Assembly: GCF_900105095.1 (NCBI RefSeq)
Contig: NZ_LT629743.1
Coordinates: forward strand, 682,001 to 746,000
Length of the DNA stretch: 64,000 nt
Direction of reading: 5' to 3'
Source of the DNA: Erythrobacter sp. HL-111
GTDB taxonomy: Bacteria; Pseudomonadota; Alphaproteobacteria; Sphingomonadales; Sphingomonadaceae
Shown here one piece after another: positions 61,875-64,000 of the stretch. The notes under the pieces were generated by a model that made no database searches, had not been told where the DNA came from, and saw nothing but the letters and a program-made list of their open reading frames with translations. The position numbers and the translations under genes were made by a program. Every line of letters starts with the position of its first letter. Position 1 is the first letter of the stretch.

Positions 61875-63179
61875 TCAGGTGTCCAGAGTCTCGTATTGAC
61901 CCAGTTCCTTGGGATTGAGCCGGACCGTCACGCGCTTCATCGGACCGTCCGCGCCCTCGCCCGCGTCTTCCTCCTCCAGGACGTCGCCATGCGCGTGGAG
62001 CCAAGCCATGCGCCGCCCGTCGCTCACGGGGAGGGTGATGGTCACCTCCTTCGCCTGCGCCGTCAGCATCGCGCCGATCCGTCCCTCCAGCGCGGCGATG
62101 CCCGTCCCGCTCGCCGCGGAAAGCAGCACCGCCCCCTGCGTCTCGGCCGCCTCGGCGAGTTCCGCGCGGCGTTCGGGGGGAAGGAGATCGGCCTTGTTCC
62201 ACACTTCGAGGATGGGGATTTCCCCCGCCCCGGTTTCGGGATCCACCACGCCGAGATCGCCGAGCACTTCCATCACCTGCTTCTTCTGCGCCGCATTGGC
62301 CGGGTTGGCGATGTCGCGCACGTGGCAGATCAGGTCGGCGCCGGTCACCTCCTCCAGCGTCGCGCGGAACGCGGCGACGAGCTGCGTCGGCAGGTCCGAG
62401 ATGAACCCCACCGTGTCGGACAGGATCGCCTTTTCCACCCCCGGCAGCGCGATCGCGCGCATCGTCGGATCGAGCGTGGCGAACAGCAGGTCCTCTGCCA
62501 TCACGTCCGCGCCGGTCAGGCGATTGAACAGGGTCGATTTCCCCGCATTCGTGTAGCCGACGAGGGCGATCACCGGCCAGGGCGCCCTTCCCCGCCGCTC
62601 GCGGTGGAGCGCGCGGGTCTTGCGCACCTGTTCGAGTTCGCGCCGCAGCCGCGCCATGCGCTGGCCGATCATCCGGCGGTCGGCCTCGATCTGGGTTTCC
62701 CCCGGACCGCCGAGGAAGCCGAAGCCGCCGCGCTGGCGTTCGAGGTGGGTCCAGCTCCGCACGAGCCGCGACTGCTGGTAGTCGAGATGGGCGAGTTCGA
62801 CCTGCAGCCGCCCTTCCGCGGTCGCCGCGCGTTCGCCGAAGATCTCGAGGATCAGCCCGGTGCGGTCGATCACCTTGCGTTTCAGCTTCTCCTCGAGATT
62901 GCGCTGCTGGATCGCGCTCAGCGCTCCGTCGACGATCACGAGTTCGGCCTCGTACAGCTCGCACCAGTCGGCGATGCGCTGGACCTGGCCCGAACCGAAC
63001 AGGGTGTTGGGCTGCATCTGGCGCACGGGCAGGATTTCCGAATGGGCGATCACCACGCCGATCGCCAGAGCCAGCCCTTCGGCCTCCTCCAGTCGCTCGC
63101 GCGCGTCGAGGTCGTAGGTGAAGCTGCGGATATCCGGGCACAGCACAAGCGCCCGCGCGCCGCGCGTCACCTCATCCAT
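61875..63179 (-). CDS. hflX: GTPase HflX
   Basis: The 434-residue ribosome-associated GTPase splits stalled or heat-damaged ribosomes. The N-terminal HflX domain includes VRQMQPNTLFGSGQVQRIA and ELVIVDGALSAIQQRNLEE. The linker RGGFGFLGGPGETQIEADRR is the glycine-rich HflX motif. G domain motifs are G1 ALVGYTNAGKSTLFNRL, G3 LSDTVGFISDLP and G4 EVWNKADLL. It lies 24 nt after hfq in the same orientation, the classical hfq-hflX pair. A two-codon-longer start is not available. Confidence 0.96.
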   Translation of the reverse strand: MDEVTRGARALVLCPDIRSFTYDLDARERLEEAEGLALAIGVVIAHSEILPVRQMQPNTLFGSGQVQRIADWCELYEAELVIVDGALSAIQQRNLEEKLKRKVIDRTGLILEIFGERAATAEGRLQVELAHLDYQQSRLVRSWTHLERQRGGFGFLGGPGETQIEADRRMIGQRMARLRRELEQVRKTRALHRERRGRAPWPVIALVGYTNAGKSTLFNRLTGADVMAEDLLFATLDPTMRAIALPGVEKAILSDTVGFISDLPTQLVAAFRATLEEVTGADLICHVRDIANPANAAQKKQVMEVLGDLGVVDPETGAGEIPILEVWNKADLLPPERRAELAEAAETQGAVLLSAASGTGIAALEGRIGAMLTAQAKEVTITLPVSDGRRMAWLHAHGDVLEEEDAGEGADGPMKRVTVRLNPKELGQYETLDT

Positions 63180-63203
63180 CAGGTCGTCGTCGAAACTCAG
63201 CCG

Positions 63204-63794
63204 CTATGCCTCTTCGTCATCCTCGGACCCGTCATCATAGGGTTCGCTTTCCAGTCCGGCATCATCTTCCTCATCCTCGGTCAGGTCAACCGGGCTCGCG
63301 GGCTGGATGGTCGAGACGGCGTGCTTGTAGGCCAGTTGCACCGCGCCGTCGCGTTCGAGCAGCATGCAGAACAGGTCATAGGCCGCGATCCGCCCCTGCA
63401 GCATGACCCCGTTGACGAGGAACATGGTGACCTGGACATTGGCCTCGCTCACGCGGCTGAGGAACACGTCCTGCAGCAGGCGCTGTTTGGGGTTGCCCGC
63501 GCGGCTGGCGAACTGGCTCGCATCGATGTTCTGCCCCGGCATGATGGTGGAAACCGCGTGCTTGTAGACCAACTGGGACTGACCGTCGCGCCGCAGCAGG
63601 ATCGAGAAATTGTCGAACCAGGTGATGATGCCCTGCAGCTTGACGCCCTTGACGAGGAACATCGTCACCGGGGTCTTGTTGCGGCGCAGCAGGTTTAGGA
63701 ACGCGTCCTGCAGGCTGCCGGACTGGCGCGGCGTGCCCGGGCCGGGCTGTCCCTGCGGCCGGGGGCGCGGAGAGAGAGTTCGCCCGTTCGACAT
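63204..63794 (-). CDS. hfq: Tandem-domain RNA chaperone Hfq (two Sm folds in one chain)
   Basis: The 196-residue protein carries two complete Hfq/Sm domains instead of one. Domain 1 (about 25-86) has [36 protein letters not shown] and [12 protein letters not shown]. Domain 2 (about 105-165) has [36 protein letters not shown] and [12 protein letters not shown]. Both keep the L-Q-D and Y-K-H signatures; domain 2 loses rim arginines and the distal-face lysine. An N-terminal Pro/Arg/Gly tail and an acidic C-terminal tail (EDEEDDAG and EDDEEA) flank them. The ATG at 63794 has AGGAGC 9 nt upstream. Such a chain could form a trimeric pseudo-hexamer. Known Hfq proteins have about 70-100 residues and are homohexamers. 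Confidence 0.95.
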   Translation of the reverse strand: MSNGRTLSPRPRPQGQPGPGTPRQSGSLQDAFLNLLRRNKTPVTMFLVKGVKLQGIITWFDNFSILLRRDGQSQLVYKHAVSTIMPGQNIDASQFASRAGNPKQRLLQDVFLSRVSEANVQVTMFLVNGVMLQGRIAAYDLFCMLLERDGAVQLAYKHAVSTIQPASPVDLTEDEEDDAGLESEPYDDGSEDDEEA

Positions 63795-64000
63795 ATAGCT
63801 ATGCTCCTGTTCTTGGCGGCCGCTTTTACGGTCCGCGAGGAAGGGCATCGCGCCGCGAAGGGATATGACGGTCCAGCCCCGGGCCATAATGGCGCTTGCT
63901 TGGCAAGCGAGCAATCCCTGACTCGCTGTCAAGTTCCTGAAGTCTGGCTTACCTGACACGCCTGTCAAGGTGCCTGTCCCCGCGCCTTCGCCGCGGGCGG
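63795..64000 (-). promoter_or_regulatory. Upstream region of hfq with two TGAC/GTCA dyads and a hairpin
   Basis: No gene is visible in this 206-nt end of the window. It contains TGACACGCCTGTCA (63954-63967) and TGACTCGCTGTCA (63919-63931), two similar dyads with centres about 35 nt apart, and a 7-bp hairpin CGCTTGC-TTG-GCAAGCG at 63893-63909. On the hfq strand the dyads overlap TTGACA hexamers, but no convincing -10 follows. This could be the operator/promoter region of hfq. Confidence 0.35.

Noticed and set aside
63926-63968. TTGACA hexamers on the hfq strand as sigma-70 promoters
   Set aside because: Neither has a plausible -10 at 16-18 nt spacing, so they were reported only as part of the dyads.
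1-64000. CRISPR array, prophage or antiphage defence island
   Set aside because: No regularly spaced repeats, cas, phage structural or defence-system genes were seen; the IS element is the only mobile sequence.

Overview
This is about 64 kb of a GC-rich alphaproteobacterial chromosome. The best guess is Sphingomonadales, probably the Erythrobacteraceae (Erythrobacter/Porphyrobacter-like). The assignment rests on gene order (lpoA-like/rsmI/yraN/gshB; hrcA-grpE near dnaK-dnaJ; tmk-holB-metG-tatD; hfq-hflX), a 'vgr-related' metallopeptidase-like gene of sphingomonad type, an alphaproteobacterial heat-shock promoter and a two-domain Hfq. Most of the window is densely packed housekeeping sequence with many 1-11 nt start/stop overlaps. 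The only mobile element seen is one IS1380-family insertion sequence. No prophage, CRISPR array, rRNA or plasmid functions were found.

Layout. 1-3.8 kb: a truncated PBP-activator-like lipoprotein divergent from rsmI, yraN, gshB and a DedA protein. 3.8-7.7 kb (minus): rph, rdgB, hemW and xerC, interrupted by an oppositely oriented CAP-domain gene. 7.9-14.3 kb: stress and proteostasis genes (hrcA, grpE, dnaK behind a good RpoH-type promoter, dnaJ), with a small lipoprotein, a HELTH-motif protein and a PCu(A)C copper chaperone between them. 14.3-16.0 kb: the IS1380-type element, bounded by CTAG duplications and placed exactly at the stop codon of a patatin-like phospholipase gene. 18.4-28.2 kb: radA, cvpA-like, an IscU-like scaffold, an MHS transporter, alr, phaR, proS and rnr. 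28.3-33.8 kb: a frameshifted peroxiredoxin-like gene, a universal stress protein, pyruvate dehydrogenase E2 (with two E3-binding domains) and lpdA, and a methyltransferase.

33.7-50.4 kb is the metabolic centrepiece. Seven overlapping genes on the minus strand run glgE, treS-maltokinase fusion, glgB, glgX, treZ, malQ, treY. Together they encode trehalose -> maltose -> maltose-1-phosphate -> linear glucan -> branched glucan (TreS, Mak, GlgE, GlgB), debranching and disproportionation (GlgX, MalQ), and glucan -> trehalose (TreY, TreZ). This is a closed trehalose/alpha-glucan cycle in one transcription unit. No GlgC, GlgA or GlgP is present in the window.

50.6-64 kb: a phosphotransferase/P-loop kinase fusion, a glutathionyl-hydroquinone-reductase-like protein, tRNA-Ser(UGA), a lytic transglycosylase, a D,D-carboxypeptidase, tmk, holB, metG, tatD, an MBL hydrolase, a 57-residue membrane protein, mazG, and the convergent hfq-hflX pair. 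The Hfq here is a single 196-residue chain with two non-identical Sm domains. That is the most unusual feature in the window. All assignments come from reading the sequence and from family knowledge; no database search was run.
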